Program-made: the position numbers and the translations under genes
Assembly: GCF_012427705.1 (NCBI RefSeq)
Contig: NZ_CP048602.1
Location: forward strand, 3,038,001-3,102,000
Direction of reading: 5' to 3'
Length of the DNA stretch: 64,000 nucleotides
DNA from: Vreelandella piezotolerans
Lineage (GTDB): Bacteria; Pseudomonadota; Gammaproteobacteria; Pseudomonadales; Halomonadaceae
Part shown: positions 1 to 10,400 of the stretch, piece after piece
Position numbering within the stretch: the stretch's first letter is position 1
Layout: each line of letters starts with the position of its first letter
Notes under the pieces: generated by a model
The model's database searches: none
What the model was told of the DNA's origin: nothing
Seen by the model: only the letters and a program-made list of their open reading frames with translations

Positions 1-433
1 CCGCCGAGAGGCGAATGGCCACGCTCTGCTGACCGCTGCGCAGGGCTTGGCGCTCTTGGCGAGCCATCTCGCGAAGCTCCGCCGCTGCGGCGGTGTTCAT
101 TCGCCTGGCCACATCGGGCATGAGGCCGCATTCGATCAACTGGCGGGCATCAAACACGTCTTTCGCTTCCTCGGCGGTAGGTCGCGTCACGCTAGCCCCA
201 CGACGCGGGGTCAAGGTTACGAGCTGCTCCAGCGCCAGCCGCTGGAGAATTTTACGAATCCCCGTGCGGCTAATGCCGAATACCTCCGCGAGCGCATCTT
301 CCCGCAGCCGAGCGCCGGGTTTGAGGCGTTGCTCCACAATGGCATCGCTCACTGCCCGGTAAATCGCTTCGTGGCGCTCGTCGCCCTCTTTCTCGGAGGG
401 CCGCCGTTTTAACGCCGCCTGCGCATCGCTCAT
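1..433 (-). CDS. GntR-family (FCD) regulator, partial
   Basis: This is the N-terminal 144 residues of a transcription regulator; the gene runs off the left edge. Reading leftward from the ATG at 433 gives a winged helix-turn-helix of GntR type (recognition region around [12 protein letters not shown], then the wing [12 protein letters not shown]), followed by the first helices of an FCD ligand-binding domain ([15 protein letters not shown]). It lies 24 bp downstream of puuD on the same strand, so it is probably the local regulator of urate catabolism. FCD regulators usually respond to carboxylic acids or related metabolites. The effector is unknown here because the ligand pocket lies outside the window. 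Candidate operators are the palindromes between uraH and uraD. Confidence 0.88.
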   Translation of the reverse strand, partial: MSDAQAALKRRPSEKEGDERHEAIYRAVSDAIVEQRLKPGARLREDALAEVFGISRTGIRKILQRLALEQLVTLTPRRGASVTRPTAEEAKDVFDARQLIECGLMPDVARRMNTAAAAELREMARQERQALRSGQQSVAIRLSA

Positions 434-457
434 AGTGTCTCCTGTCCGCGACTGTGA

Positions 458-1657
458 TCACTCCTTCCAGGCCGCAATGATATCGCGCTCTTCGTCACTC
501 ATGTTGGTGATATTACCCAATGGCATGTAGCGACTGCCAACGACCTGCTGGATGTGCGCTTTGTGGCCTAGAATATCGTCCCAGCTATCGAAGGCATAGC
601 CTGCTGGCGGCGCGGAGAAACCGGCGTGCTCAGGGTTGCGGGCATGGCACTGGGTGCAGTGTTGCTCAATCAATCCAGAAATCTGTGCTTGTGTGGGCGC
701 ACCGCCAGTGCTTTCTGCGGTGCTACTTGGGCTGGGCGCCGCCACCCAGAACGCGAGCAGAATCAGTCCAACGCCCACCGCCGGGTAAGCAGGCTGAATC
801 TTCCCGGCATGCATCAGCACGAAGAACTGACGAATCAACGCACCGGCAAAGATGAACAGCACCATCACTACCCAAGCAAGTTCATGGGCGTAGATAAAGG
901 AGTAGTGATTACTCACCATTAGCAGTACTACGGGGAGCGTGAAGTAGGTGTTGTGCACCGAACGCTGCTTGCCGCGCTTGCCGTCTAGCGGGTTGGGAGC
1001 CTCGCCCGCCTTCATGGCTTTCACCATGCGGCGCTGGCCGGGAATGATCCAGAAAAAGACGTTGGCCGACATGGCCGTGGCCATCACCGCGCCGGTGAGT
1101 AGAAACGCCGCACGTCCAGTGAACATCTGGGTACTTAGGTAGGCCACCACCACCATCATCACCGCCACGGCAATGCTCAGCAGGCCATCGCGCTCCATGT
1201 TGGGACTGATGCGCTTACATAGCTCGTTATAAACCACCCAGCCGCCGAGTAGGAAGCCAAGCGCCAGCAGGTTCGCCTGCCAACCGGTCAGGTTAGCCGC
1301 CCAGGCCCAGTTGCTGTCCGGGTTCACCAAGTAAAAACCGGGATTCACCATGTAAAGAATGACGAACAGCGCAAACCCCGATAGCCACGTGGTATAGGCT
1401 TTCCAGAACGACCAGTGCAGGTCGTTGGGCAGCTTGGCGGGGGCCGTCGCGTATTTCTGGTTATGATAGAAACCGCCGCCGTGAACGGCCCACATCTCAC
1501 CAAAGATGCCTTTCTCACGATCTTCAGCGGCTTTGGGAGTGCGCAGGCCGTTATCGAGCATGACGAAGTAAATCGATTCGCCGATCCAGGCAATGGCCGC
1601 AATCACGTGCAGCCAGCGCAGCAGCAGGTTGACGAATTCGATGATGTACGCTTGCAT
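458..1657 (-). CDS. puuD: Urate hydroxylase PuuD (membrane urate oxidase with cytochrome c domain)
   Basis: PuuD oxidises urate to 5-hydroxyisourate at the membrane and passes electrons to a c-type cytochrome instead of making hydrogen peroxide as soluble uricase does. The 399-residue protein has about eight hydrophobic helices in its first 300 residues (early His-rich stretch LLRWLHVIAAIAWIG). A periplasmic cytochrome c domain follows, with the heme motif CTQCH at residues 334-338 and a likely Met ligand in YMPLGN near residue 378. The ATG at 1657 has a GAGGG ribosome site about 8 bp upstream. It sits 11 bp after uraH, and the two form an operon for consecutive steps of urate breakdown. Domain order and length match the PuuD family well. 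Confidence 0.93.
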   Translation of the reverse strand: MQAYIIEFVNLLLRWLHVIAAIAWIGESIYFVMLDNGLRTPKAAEDREKGIFGEMWAVHGGGFYHNQKYATAPAKLPNDLHWSFWKAYTTWLSGFALFVILYMVNPGFYLVNPDSNWAWAANLTGWQANLLALGFLLGGWVVYNELCKRISPNMERDGLLSIAVAVMMVVVAYLSTQMFTGRAAFLLTGAVMATAMSANVFFWIIPGQRRMVKAMKAGEAPNPLDGKRGKQRSVHNTYFTLPVVLLMVSNHYSFIYAHELAWVVMVLFIFAGALIRQFFVLMHAGKIQPAYPAVGVGLILLAFWVAAPSPSSTAESTGGAPTQAQISGLIEQHCTQCHARNPEHAGFSAPPAGYAFDSWDDILGHKAHIQQVVGSRYMPLGNITNMSDEERDIIAAWKE

Positions 1658-1668
1658 GATCTGCCCTC

Positions 1669-2022
1669 TTAACTACCGCGATAGGTCGAGTAGCCATACG
1701 GCGAGAGTAGCAGCGGCACGTGGTAGTGCTGGCTTGCATCGGCTACGCCAAAGCGCAGCGGAATCACGTCTAAAAAGCGTGGCTCGGCGGCTTCGATACC
1801 CTGACGGCGTAAATAGTCCCCCGCGTGGAACACTAACTCATACTCACCGGGCGTGAGCGCATCGCCTTCTAACAGGGGCACATCACAACGGCCATCGCTG
1901 TTGGTGACGGTGGAGCCTAAGTGCTCGCGGTGGCCGCTCGCTAGCCGAAAGACTTCAATGGTAATGCCTTGGCCGGGCTGCCCTTTGGCGGTATCCAGCA
2001 CGTGGGTAGTTAAGCGTCCCAT
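1669..2022 (-). CDS. uraH: 5-hydroxyisourate hydrolase (transthyretin-like)
   Basis: This enzyme hydrolyses 5-hydroxyisourate, the PuuD product, to OHCU. The 117-residue protein has the family marks: the N-terminal [14 protein letters not shown] strand, the central [13 protein letters not shown] and the C-terminal signature ending in YSTYRGS. The family has catalytic His residues in the first strand and a catalytic Arg and terminal Ser; here the corresponding His is in TTHVLD. The ATG at 2022 is preferred over a GTG two codons upstream because AGGAG lies 5 bp before the ATG and would overlap the GTG. It is the first gene of the leftward operon uraH-puuD-gntR and is divergent from uraD. Confidence 0.94.
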   Translation of the reverse strand: MGRLTTHVLDTAKGQPGQGITIEVFRLASGHREHLGSTVTNSDGRCDVPLLEGDALTPGEYELVFHAGDYLRRQGIEAAEPRFLDVIPLRFGVADASQHYHVPLLLSPYGYSTYRGS

Positions 2023-2079
2023 CGTCACTCCTTACATTGGCGAGGTTGTTGGCGTTATGAATAGACGTTATGAGTAGGG

Positions 2080-2097
2080 TTTGACCTATTGGTCAAA
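2080..2097. promoter_or_regulatory. Perfect inverted repeat between uraH and uraD
   Basis: TTTGACC and GGTCAAA form a perfect 7-bp inverted repeat around a 4-bp TATT spacer, in the 138-bp divergent intergenic region. Its position suits an operator controlling both directions. The cognate factor is unknown; the GntR-type regulator at the left edge is the natural candidate. Confidence 0.5.
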
Positions 2098-2118
2098 GAG
2101 TACCGTCGATGCTATTTA

Positions 2119-2128
2119 TTGTATACAG
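2119..2128. promoter_or_regulatory. TTGTATACAG palindrome, possible GntR (FCD) operator
   Basis: The sequence TTGTATACAG holds the 8-bp palindrome TGTATACA. It resembles the TTGTATACAA form I associate with some FCD-domain GntR regulators and lies about 33 bp before the uraD start. Which of the two palindromes in this region is the real operator cannot be told from sequence alone. Confidence 0.4.
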
Positions 2129-2160
2129 CATTTCCCTTTTCGCACGCCTGGAGAATTTTT

Positions 2161-2703
2161 GTGTCAACCGCCACCTCACTCACGTTATTCCCTCTTCCCA
2201 GCCAATCCAACTTGGAAACGTTCATTGCCCACTATGGTGATGTGTATGAGCACTCCCCCTGGGTGGCGGAAGCCGCTTGGCAACACGGCTTACGCCAAGA
2301 GCATGATGCCCCTGATGCACTGGCCGAATTGATGGGCTTGATGCTTCGACAAGCTACTCCTGAGCAGCAGATTGACGTCATTCGCGCCCACCCCGATCTA
2401 GCGGGCAAGGCAGCGTTGGCGGGCGAGTTGACCCACGACTCCACCAGCGAGCAGGCCGGCGCAGGGCTCGACCAGTGCTCGCCCGAGGAATTTACTCGCT
2501 TCGAACAGCTGAACGCCGCTTATAAAGAGAAATTCGGCTTTCCGTTCGTGATTGCGGTGAAAGGTCTGGATCGCTACGACATCCTTGCGGCGTTTGAAGA
2601 GCGTTTGGATAACGGCTTGGCCCAGGAGCGTGAAACCGCGATTCAACAAATTATTCGCATCGCGCGCTTCCGTCTTCGAGCCCGTGCTGACGAGGCATCC
2701 TAG
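2161..2703 (+). CDS. uraD: OHCU decarboxylase
   Basis: UraD decarboxylates 2-oxo-4-hydroxy-4-carboxy-5-ureidoimidazoline to S-allantoin, the third step after PuuD and UraH. The hallmark RAHPDLAGKAAL is present with the catalytic His, followed by QCSPEEFTRFEQLNAAYKEKF and FPFVIAVKG, all typical of the family. The reading frame stays open upstream to about 2089, but the GTG at 2161 is the better start: GGAG lies 7 bp before it, the product has the usual length (180 residues), and the upstream codons (MVKEYRRCYLLYT) match nothing expected. The gene is transcribed alone and away from uraH-puuD. The stem-loop at 2729-2760 follows its stop. Confidence 0.93.
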   Translation: MSTATSLTLFPLPSQSNLETFIAHYGDVYEHSPWVAEAAWQHGLRQEHDAPDALAELMGLMLRQATPEQQIDVIRAHPDLAGKAALAGELTHDSTSEQAGAGLDQCSPEEFTRFEQLNAAYKEKFGFPFVIAVKGLDRYDILAAFEERLDNGLAQERETAIQQIIRIARFRLRARADEAS

Positions 2704-2721
2704 TCATCTTTCCTCCATCCC

Positions 2722-2760
2722 AAAAAAATGCCGCACCCAGAATCGGTTCTGGGCGCGGCA
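2722..2760 (-). terminator. Rho-independent terminator of the phasin gene
   Basis: A 14-bp stem (one G-U pair in the leftward RNA) with a TCGG/CCGA loop spans 2729-2760. It is followed on the minus strand by seven T residues (complement of A 2722-2728). It ends the phasin transcript and may also stop uraD read-through. Confidence 0.85.
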
Positions 2761-2781
2761 TCTTTGCCATCAGACGGTTGC

Positions 2782-3138
2782 TTACTGCTTGGCAGTCTCT
2801 ACCGCTTTCTTGGTGGTTTCTTCGGCCATTTTCTGGCTGTCTTGCATGAAGCTCTGGCTAATGGAGGTGACTTTTTCAGAGTCGCCTTTCATGCGCTCCA
2901 TTAGATCGGTAGCGGTTTTTTGCTGGCTCTCCATCGCTTTTTTGAAGCTGTCCGCGTCTTTCACGTCTAACCATGTACGCGCTTGGGCGATGGTCATGTC
3001 GGAGTAGGCACGGGCTGCATCCATCTGAGCGCCCACTAGCTGCTCGTAGTAGTTCAGCGCAGCGAGCGTGTAAGAACGCATCGGGGACACGAAAACAGAG
3101 TCGAACTGTTGGCTGGTTTTTTCTGCGGCCTTGTTCAT
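2782..3138 (-). CDS. Phasin family protein
   Basis: This 118-residue amphipathic helical protein resembles polyhydroxyalkanoate granule-associated phasins. Seen features: an N-terminal segment ending FVSPMRSYTLAALNYYEQLV, then an unbroken Gln/Lys/Glu/Ala-rich helical region (ARTWLDVKDADSFKKAMESQ and onward) with no cysteine and no membrane helix. The ATG at 3138 has AAGGAGA 8 bp upstream; the frame continues further upstream but without a ribosome site or recognisable sequence. Phasins coat PHA granules and limit their coalescence. No PHA synthase gene is in the window, so the role rests on sequence character only. It is a single-gene unit with its own terminator. Confidence 0.82.
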   Translation of the reverse strand: MNKAAEKTSQQFDSVFVSPMRSYTLAALNYYEQLVGAQMDAARAYSDMTIAQARTWLDVKDADSFKKAMESQQKTATDLMERMKGDSEKVTSISQSFMQDSQKMAEETTKKAVETAKQ

Positions 3139-3316
3139 CACGTAATCTCCTTGAGTGAGATAGTGGTTCGGCCTGCATTGACGCAGGTCGTAAGAGGGGC
3201 GTTTGCCTTTGCTACCCACAAAGCTAGCAGCGCTTTTTGTGCAGCGCAACATGATTTTTGGTCATACTGCGCTTGCTCATCTGTCGTTCTCTCGGACGCT
3301 CGAAAAGGCCGTTTGA

Positions 3317-4006
3317 TTAACGATTTCCAAACAGGTGCTTACGAGCTTCAGCATCCATCGTCACGCCTGACTCGGGGTTCACATCTTCCACTAAGGCATA
3401 GGCTTTACGCACGGCGGGGCGTTGCGAGACGTCGTCGAACCAGCGTTCAAGATCGGGAAACTCCTCAAGCGTTTGGCGCTGCTTCTCCCAGGGAACGATC
3501 CAGGGATAAATCGCCATATCGGCAATGGAGTAGCGGTCACCGCCAACAAAATGCTGCTGGGAAAGCCGCTGATCCAGCACGCTATAAAGACGATTGGTCT
3601 CACGCACGTAACGCTCGATGGCGTACTCGATTTTTTGCGGCGCGTAGTGGCAGAAGTGGTGATTCTGCCCCGCCATGGGACCCAGTCCGCCCATTTGCCA
3701 ATGCAGCCACTGCAGCACCACGTAACGTTCGCGCCCTTCTGTCGGTAGAAACTGGCCCGTCTTGTCGGCGAGATACTCCAAAATAGCGCCAGATTCGAAT
3801 AGCGCCATGGGTTGGCCGCCATCTTTCGGGGCATGGTCCACGATGGCTGGGATACGGTTATTCGGCGCAATGGTCAAAAATTCAGGGTCAAATTGCTCCC
3901 CCCGACCAATATTGATCGGCTTGACGCGATACGCCAGTTTGGTCTCTTCGAGCATGATGGAGATTTTGTGGCCGTTCGGGGTTGTCCAGTAGTACAGGTC
4001 GATCAT
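3317..4006 (-). CDS. yfcG: Nu-class glutathione S-transferase (YfcG-like)
   Basis: The protein is recognisably similar to E. coli YfcG, a glutathione-dependent disulfide-bond reductase. Shared stretches include TPNGHKISIMLEE, APNNRIPAIVDH, MALFESGAILEYLADKTG, QWLHWQMGGLGPMAGQNHHF and YSIADMAIYPW. Residues 1 to about 85 form the thioredoxin-fold domain with the TPNG active-site region; the rest is the helical domain. Two ATGs lie in the right place, at 4012 and 4006. AAGGAG abuts the first with no spacing and is 6 bp before the second, so 4006 is preferred. A perfect 26-bp palindrome sits just upstream. It probably acts in cytoplasmic redox homeostasis; the substrate is not known. Confidence 0.9.
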   Translation of the reverse strand: MIDLYYWTTPNGHKISIMLEETKLAYRVKPINIGRGEQFDPEFLTIAPNNRIPAIVDHAPKDGGQPMALFESGAILEYLADKTGQFLPTEGRERYVVLQWLHWQMGGLGPMAGQNHHFCHYAPQKIEYAIERYVRETNRLYSVLDQRLSQQHFVGGDRYSIADMAIYPWIVPWEKQRQTLEEFPDLERWFDDVSQRPAVRKAYALVEDVNPESGVTMDAEARKHLFGNR

Positions 4007-4020
4007 CGCCATCTCCTTTC

Positions 4021-4046
4021 ACACCAACGACCTAGGTCGTTGGTGT
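4021..4046. repeat. Perfect 26-bp palindrome upstream of the YfcG-like gene
   Basis: The half-site ACACCAACGACCT is followed directly by its exact reverse complement, with no spacer. It lies immediately before the ribosome site of the GST gene at 3317-4006 (AAGGAG complement at 4013-4018). It could be an operator or a stem next to the start region. There is no T-run, so it does not look like a terminator. Confidence 0.7.
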
Positions 4047-4062
4047 TGCCTGTGGGTCGTCT

Positions 4063-4079
4063 GACGGCTTATGGCCGTC
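4063..4079 (-). terminator. Small stem-loop after the second GST gene
   Basis: GACGGC and GCCGTC form a 6-bp stem with a 5-nt loop just past the stop of the upstream GST gene (4087). There is no T-run, so intrinsic termination is doubtful. Together with the adjacent palindrome it makes an unusually structured 80-bp spacer. Confidence 0.35.
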
Positions 4080-4086
4080 TCAACGA

Positions 4087-4779
4087 TTATAGATCACGAA
4101 CAGTGACGGCCTTGCCTGCCACTGAATCGTGCACCTCTAGCATACGCTTGAACCAAGCCGCGACAGGGTCTTTTTCATCCACTAGTGTTTCGGTTGAAAC
4201 GGTGTAGGCCCACATCATGCTGCCAAACAGCAAATAATCGGCACCGCTTGGGGTATCGCCATCTAAAAACGGGCTCTCTTTCAACTGAGCATTCACCGGT
4301 ACCAGCGCTTGCTTCAACAGGTGTCGCCCCTGCTCAGGATCGTTGACGGCCTCTAAAGTAGCTCCAAAGCGCGCCTCACGTGTTTTACGAAAGTAATCAC
4401 GATCCTCAGGATGAATCGCGGCTAACAGATCTAACGCAACGATCTTGAATAGCGCAGGAGTAATGCTCCGCTCTACCGACTGCTTGAACAGCATCAAGCG
4501 CTGCAGACTCATCCCTTCACCCACCACGGGGGCATCTGGGTAAGCGCGGTCTAAGTAGCGCATGATGTCAAAGCTATCGGTGACCACGTTGTCACCATCC
4601 GTCAGCACGGGCACTTTGTCGTAATCGGCAAACGCGAGCGCCTCTTTTTCCTGAAAGCGCCAAGCCACGGTGGTGACCTCCAAGCCTTTGTGGGCCAGCG
4701 TCATACGTACACGCCAACAATAGGGAGAAAAACGCAGGCGTTCGTCACGGCCGCACAGGTCATAAAGGGTGATTGCCAT
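4087..4779 (-). CDS. Glutathione S-transferase family protein
   Basis: A 230-residue two-domain GST. The N-terminal thioredoxin-fold domain carries SPYCWRVRMTLAHKGLE, with Ser/Cys near the start of helix 1, the cis-Pro strand YDKVPVLTDGD and the glutathione-contact motif TDSFDIMRYLDRAYP. The C-terminal all-helical domain includes the family Asp region DGDTPSGADYLLFGSMMW. It resembles the beta-etherase/LigF-like branch of GSTs, but the substrate cannot be named. The ATG at 4779 has AAGGAG 9 bp upstream. It is the upstream member of a GST pair; the 80-bp spacer before the next gene contains two stem structures, so the two may be regulated separately. Confidence 0.85.
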   Translation of the reverse strand: MAITLYDLCGRDERLRFSPYCWRVRMTLAHKGLEVTTVAWRFQEKEALAFADYDKVPVLTDGDNVVTDSFDIMRYLDRAYPDAPVVGEGMSLQRLMLFKQSVERSITPALFKIVALDLLAAIHPEDRDYFRKTREARFGATLEAVNDPEQGRHLLKQALVPVNAQLKESPFLDGDTPSGADYLLFGSMMWAYTVSTETLVDEKDPVAAWFKRMLEVHDSVAGKAVTVRDL

Positions 4780-5140
4780 CGAGTCATACTCCTTTTGTCA
4801 TTGGGGGGCATCGCCACTACAGTGAGTCTAAGTGATCGACAGCGCAAGCGGCGCGTTTGGCGATGTTGGTGCAAGCGCTTCACACTGTCTATTAGTCTAA
4901 TGAGGCCCACCTAGCTAGCATGCTAACGCAAACTTTAAAGCTCCATAAAAACAACATCTTATTTTAAAACGACCGCTTGGTTCCCATGCTATCTTGCGCC
5001 TATTTACTGGTAAGACCAATTTTCCAATGTAGTCATTCAGCCTGCCTGACCGTATCTTTCACGCTGACCCAACTATCATTGCAATGACGAGTTGGCTTTC
5101 GCGGAGCATACCAAATCAATAACAAGGGGCCGTTCCTCCC
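4780..5140. other. 361-bp divergent intergenic region (GST / lctP)
   Basis: No coding capacity is evident. It holds the promoters of the leftward GST pair and of lctP. The one clear element is the TGGTAAGACCA box at 5008-5018. The lctP ribosome site is probably the AAGGGG at 5124-5129, 11 bp before the ATG. The middle section (about 4920-5000) is AT-richer than its surroundings. Confidence 0.6.
5008..5018 (+). promoter_or_regulatory. GlcC/LldR-type operator upstream of lctP
   Basis: TGGTAAGACCA fits the TNGTNNNACNA pattern known for FadR-subgroup GntR regulators (FadR, PdhR, LldR, GlcC). It lies 122 bp before the lctP start. A box of the same form is found between glcC and glcD, so the glcC product encoded 14 kb away is a plausible regulator; no lldR gene is in the window. 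Confidence 0.6.
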
Positions 5141-6832
<1,692 letters not shown>

Positions 6833-6857
6833 TCCTCTTCTCAACCCCGTAAAACGA

Positions 6858-6892
6858 TTTACCCCCAGGCATTGCCTGGGGGTAAATTTTTT
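6858..6892 (+). terminator. Rho-independent terminator of lctP
   Basis: A perfect 13-bp stem (TTTACCCCCAGGC / GCCTGGGGGTAAA) with an ATT loop is followed by a run of T residues. It lies 25 bp after the lctP stop and may also serve the convergent gene ending at 6907. Confidence 0.93.
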
Positions 6893-6906
6893 ACGACTTA
6901 CTCACC

Positions 6907-7431
6907 TCAACCAATCCGCTTCAGAGTCGTTGCATGCTGCTGGCCTCGAATCACATAGCTTTGCGCATTGAGCTTCAGTGCCTCCACCGCCTCCGCCGTC
7001 AGCTCTCTGACCACTTTGGCGGGTGAGCCGACGATCAACGAGTTTGGCGGAAATACCGCCCCTTCCTTGATGAAGGCCCCCGCGCCTACCAAGCTGTTCT
7101 CGCCAATCACGGCGCCGTTGAGCACTACCGCCTGAATGCCGATCAAACAGCCATCCCCTACGGTACAGCCATGCAGCATCGCCTGGTGCCCGACGGTCAC
7201 CCCCTTTCCCACCTTCAGCGGGTAGCCGGGGTCCGCGTGCAGCACGGCGCCATCTTGAATGTTGCTCTCTTCACCGATGTCCAGATGGTCGCTGTCGCCG
7301 CGCAGTACGGCTTGATACCACACGCTGGCGCGAGCCTTCAGGGTAACCTGACCGATAACGTCCGCCGTGTCGGCAATGTATACGTCTTCATGAATAGCGG
7401 GCTGATGCTCGCCAAATTGATAGATGGCCAC
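6907..7431 (-). CDS. Gamma carbonic anhydrase family protein (YrdA-like)
   Basis: A 174-residue left-handed beta-helix protein of the gamma carbonic anhydrase/hexapeptide-repeat family. Hexapeptide-like turns recur through the middle (ADVIGQVTLKARASVWYQAV, GEESNIQDGAVLHAD, KVGKGVTVGHQAMLHGCTVG, GCLIGIQAVVLNGAVIG). The His residues in VLHAD, GHQAML and LHGCTVG correspond to the usual metal ligands. Homologues form trimers; many have weak or no carbonic anhydrase activity and act on other metabolites. The GTG start at 7431 is supported by AAGGAG 6 bp upstream. It lies 28 bp downstream of the FAD/Fe-S dehydrogenase on the same strand and could be its last co-transcribed gene. Confidence 0.88.
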   Translation of the reverse strand: MAIYQFGEHQPAIHEDVYIADTADVIGQVTLKARASVWYQAVLRGDSDHLDIGEESNIQDGAVLHADPGYPLKVGKGVTVGHQAMLHGCTVGDGCLIGIQAVVLNGAVIGENSLVGAGAFIKEGAVFPPNSLIVGSPAKVVRELTAEAVEALKLNAQSYVIRGQQHATTLKRIG

Positions 7432-7459
7432 GTAACGCTCCTTTTGTTGGTTGTCGCTA

Positions 7460-10400
7460 TCAGGCTAGCGCTTGCGCCAGCAGGCGAGCAACGTGAATCG
7501 CTTGGCGTCCGCTGCCATCCTGAATTTGATGGCGACAGCTGGTGCCATCGGCCACCAACACCGCCTGCTCATTCGCGCTTCGCACGGCAGGCAACAGCGT
7601 CAGCTCTGCCATTTTCATCGAGGCTTCGTAGTGTTCGGCTTCGTAGCCAAAACTGCCTGCCATGCCGCAGCAGGACGACTCGATCGTCTCGACCGCCACG
7701 CCAGGAATCCAGCTCACCACTTGTTCTACCGGACGCAACGCATCAAACGCTTTCTGGTGGCAGTGGCCATGCAGCATCACGCGCTGGCCTTCCATGGGCT
7801 TGAGCGTTAACGACAGCGCTCCTGTCGAGTGAGCATGTAGCAAAAACTCCTCAAACAGATAGGCAGCTTCCGACAATGCCTGCGCCTGTTCGCCAAAGCC
7901 ATACTGCAAGAATTCATCACGCATGCTGAGCAAACACGAGGGCTCCAACCCCACCACGGCCACGCCACGCTCCACGAACGGCATCAGGAAATCCAGCGTG
8001 CGCTGTGCCTCGGCCTTGGCTTTCTCGAACTGGCCCGAAGAGAGGTAGGTGCGGCCACAGCAGAGCGGCCGCTGACCTTGGGTCACGTTAAGATGAACCT
8101 GATAACCAGCGGCCTCCAGCACTCGCTTGGCGGCGGAGGCATTGTCGGCCTCCATATAGTTATTGAAGGTATCCACAAACAGCAGGACTTCTTTCTCTGC
8201 AATTGGCCTCTCTGCAATTGGCCTCTTAGCGATTGACGAAGAGGCCGCCGTCGCCAGGAAGTTGCCGTTAAACGCGGGGAGCGCTCTTTGCGGGGCGAGC
8301 TTGAGCGCCTGCTTGATGCGCTTCGCCAGCCAGGGAGCCCGTTCGATACCGTTCACCAAACCTGAGAACCGGCTAGCCCAAGGGGCGTAACGGGGCATTT
8401 CGCCAACCATGCGATCACGCAACGTGAGGCCTTTGGCGCGCACCCGGGCCGCCCGCGCTTCGATCTTGAACTTGGCCATATCAACGCCCGTGGGGCAGTC
8501 GCGTTTGCAGCCTTTACAAGAAACGCATAGGTCCAGCGCTTCTTTCACCTCATCGCTGGCGAGTCCTTCATCCCCCAACTGCCCCGAGAGCACCTGTCGA
8601 AGCGTGTTTGCTCTACCTCGGGTCAGGTGCTGCTCCTCTTTGGTGATGCGGTAGCTTGGGCACATGGTGCCTGCATCGAACTTGCGACAGTGGCCGTTGT
8701 TGTTGCACATCTCGACCGCCATGGCCAAGCCATGGGTCGTGTCTCCGGCACTGCCAGGAGGCGTTTGCTCACCCGTGAGCGGATCTCGCTTCACGTTCCA
8801 GGAGGACCAATCGAATACCGGTGTCATCGGAATACGCTGATAGGTGGACGGAAAACGGAAGTAGCGCTCGTCATCCATTTTCGGGGTATCGACGATTTTT
8901 CCAGGATTGAGCAGGTTCTGCGGATCAAAGAGCTGTTTCACTTCGCGGAAAGCGTCATTGATGGTCTCGCCAAACTGCCAAGCAACCCACTCGCCACGGC
9001 AAATACCGTCGCCGTGCTCACCCGAGTACGCGCCCTTGTACTCACGTACCAGCGCAGAGGCCAGCTCTGCGATTTCACGCATTTTTTGCGCCCCGTCGCG
9101 GCGCATGTCCAGAATGGGGCGAACGTGTAGCGTGCCGACCCCCGCATGGGCGTACCAGGTGCCCTCTGTGCCATAGCGATTGAATACCTCGGTGAGCTTT
9201 GCGGTGTACTCGGCAAGGTGCTCGAGAGGAACGGCGCAATCTTCGATGAAGGAGACCGGCTTACCATCGCCTTTCATGCTCATCATGATATTGAGCCCAG
9301 CCTTGCGCACGTTCCACAGCGCTTTCTGCTCGGCCGCCTCCGGCATATTCACCACGCTGCCGGGCAGTCCTAAATCACTCATCAACTCATTCAAGCGGCG
9401 TAACGCTTCAAGCTGGGCATCTCGGTCTTGCCCGGCAAACTCCACCAGCAAAATGGCTTCCGGCTTGCCGATCAGCGCTTTTTCGATCACCGGCCTGAAC
9501 GCCGGATTCTCAAGCGAGAGCTCGATCATCGTGCGGTCGACGAGTTCGACTGCCATCGGCCCCAGCTTGACGATATGCTGGGTAAAATCCATGGCTTGAT
9601 AGAACGTGGGGAAGTTGACGACCCCCAGCACTTTTTGTTCGGGGAGCGGCGACAGCTTCAGCTTGATACGGCGGCTTACCCCGAGCGTCCCTTCAGAGCC
9701 GATAAGCAAGTGCGCTAAATTCGCCCGCCCATTCGGGTCATAGGGGATAGGGTTTTGGCAGTCGAACAGGTCGAGGTTATAGCCCCCCACGCGACGCAAC
9801 ACTTTGGGAAAGTGGTCGCGAATATCATGGCCGACCCGCTCGGCAATGGCTTTTACCTGCTGGGCAAGTTGGTGTTCTCTTGTGCCCTCAGCGAACCCAT
9901 CTACAAAGCTGAAATTCACGTCGCATCCATCGGCCAGCGTGGCTTCGATGCCCTCGACGTTGTGCACCATGTTGCCGTAGTAAATAGAGCGCGACCCGCA
10001 GGAGTTGTTGCCTGCCATGCCGCCAATGGTGCACTGGGCACTGGTGGAGACATCCACCGGATACCATAGCCCATGGGGCTTGAGCCAAGCATTGAGATGA
10101 TCCAGCACCATGCCTGGCTCCACCACCACGGTGCGTGCGTCGGGGTCGAACTCCACCACTTGGTTCAGCCAGCGCGTGGTATCGATGACCAATGCCTCAC
10201 CCACGGTTTGACCACACTGGCTGGTGCCTGCCCCACGTGCCAACACCGGCACGTGGGCGTCACGGGCAATGTCCAGGGCAATTTTCAAATCTTCCTGATG
10301 GCGTGGGAGTATCACGCCCACGGGGGTTACCTGATAAATGGATGCGTCAGTGGCATAACGCCCCCGAGTCGCCTGATCAAATAAGACATCGCCTGTGAGC

